Shown here in pieces: positions 63,571-64,000 of a DNA stretch of 64,000 nucleotides. The translations under genes were made by a program, and so were the position numbers. Source of the DNA: Bimastos eiseni (lineage: Eukaryota; Annelida; Clitellata; Crassiclitellata; Lumbricidae); the NCBI GenBank assembly GCA_959347315.1, contig OY365809.1, forward strand, positions 1,280,282-1,344,281, in the 5' to 3' direction. The notes below the pieces were generated by a model that was not told where the DNA came from, ran no database searches, and saw only the letters and a program-made list of their open reading frames with translations. The first letter of the stretch is position 1, and each line of letters starts with the position of its first letter.

Positions 63571-64000
63571 TTTAGCGACGATGTGCGGTAACAAAGATCA
63601 TTAGCGTCGCCCTCATAATTCATCCCACTTTGGACTGGCACTGCCAGAGTGCAAGCAGTGGTGACATCAGATATCACCAACATATATTACAAGAAATCAA
63701 TTGAACTCCACTACTCCAGGTACTAAGAGCAAAGCAGCCTTTTAGAATGCATGGAAATGAAAGATGCTAAACAAGCAGAAATGGCCGCAAGAGAAAAAGT
63801 CGAACCCAGATTTCCAGGAACTTTCTCCGGAAGTGATCAAATTCTATTCCAGAGTGCCTCATCTATCTGTAGATCCGGACGAAGTAACGTACGTGCGCGT
63901 ATCTGGCAATGAATAATACTACTACTAATAATAATAATAATACAGCGTCTAATCAGATTGAAAACTGTTGAGCAAAATTATGTTATAAAAACAAGTTCAT

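Overview
The window is nuclear DNA from an animal. Its genes are split into short exons with GT-AG introns, the DNA is AT-rich, and about half of it is fossil mobile elements and simple repeats. The protein families (KDM5, Rab11, BTG, G-gamma, TPMT) together with many short repeats of the TATATAGCGCC type and frequent TAGGCCTA words suggest a marine invertebrate, perhaps an echinoderm or another non-vertebrate deuterostome. That placement is a guess from repeat flavour and is not proven.

Layout: (1) 1.7-21.7 kb, minus strand: a KDM5/JARID1 histone demethylase homologue of about 24 exons, rebuilt here splice site by splice site. JmjN, JmjC, the post-JmjC zinc finger, the PLU-1 region and two PHD fingers are present. 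ARID and PHD1 are missing, and the JmjC core has lost both iron-binding histidines and the 2-oxoglutarate lysine. (2) 24.2-28.8 kb, plus strand: a complete six-exon rab11 encoding 216 residues and ending in Cys-Cys. Its fourth acceptor lies inside a 23-bp minisatellite. (3) 36.1-36.3 kb, minus: an unbroken G-protein gamma subunit. (4) 41.4-41.9 kb, minus: an unbroken BTG1/2-type gene with a CCAAT-rich upstream region. (5) 48.3-51.0 kb, plus, and 53.6-57.8 kb, minus: two thiopurine-methyltransferase-like copies, tail to tail and both incomplete. One uses a GC-AG intron; the other has a frameshifted last exon.

Between the genes are several families of hAT-type MITEs whose 8-bp target duplications can be read, including one nested in a mariner. 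There are also a TTTA-duplicating MITE, a MITE family with GATATGAAGCC ends, tRNA-derived SINEs, a second SINE-like family, LINE fragments (two RT C-termini, one RNase H, two small RT pieces), minisatellites, microsatellites and a roughly 200-bp palindrome.

The genes do not form a pathway. The most interesting item is the apparently intact but catalytically dead KDM5 homologue, which still carries histone-reading PHD fingers. Exon borders were inferred by reading splice consensus and family alignment by eye, so a few (marked) have alternatives.
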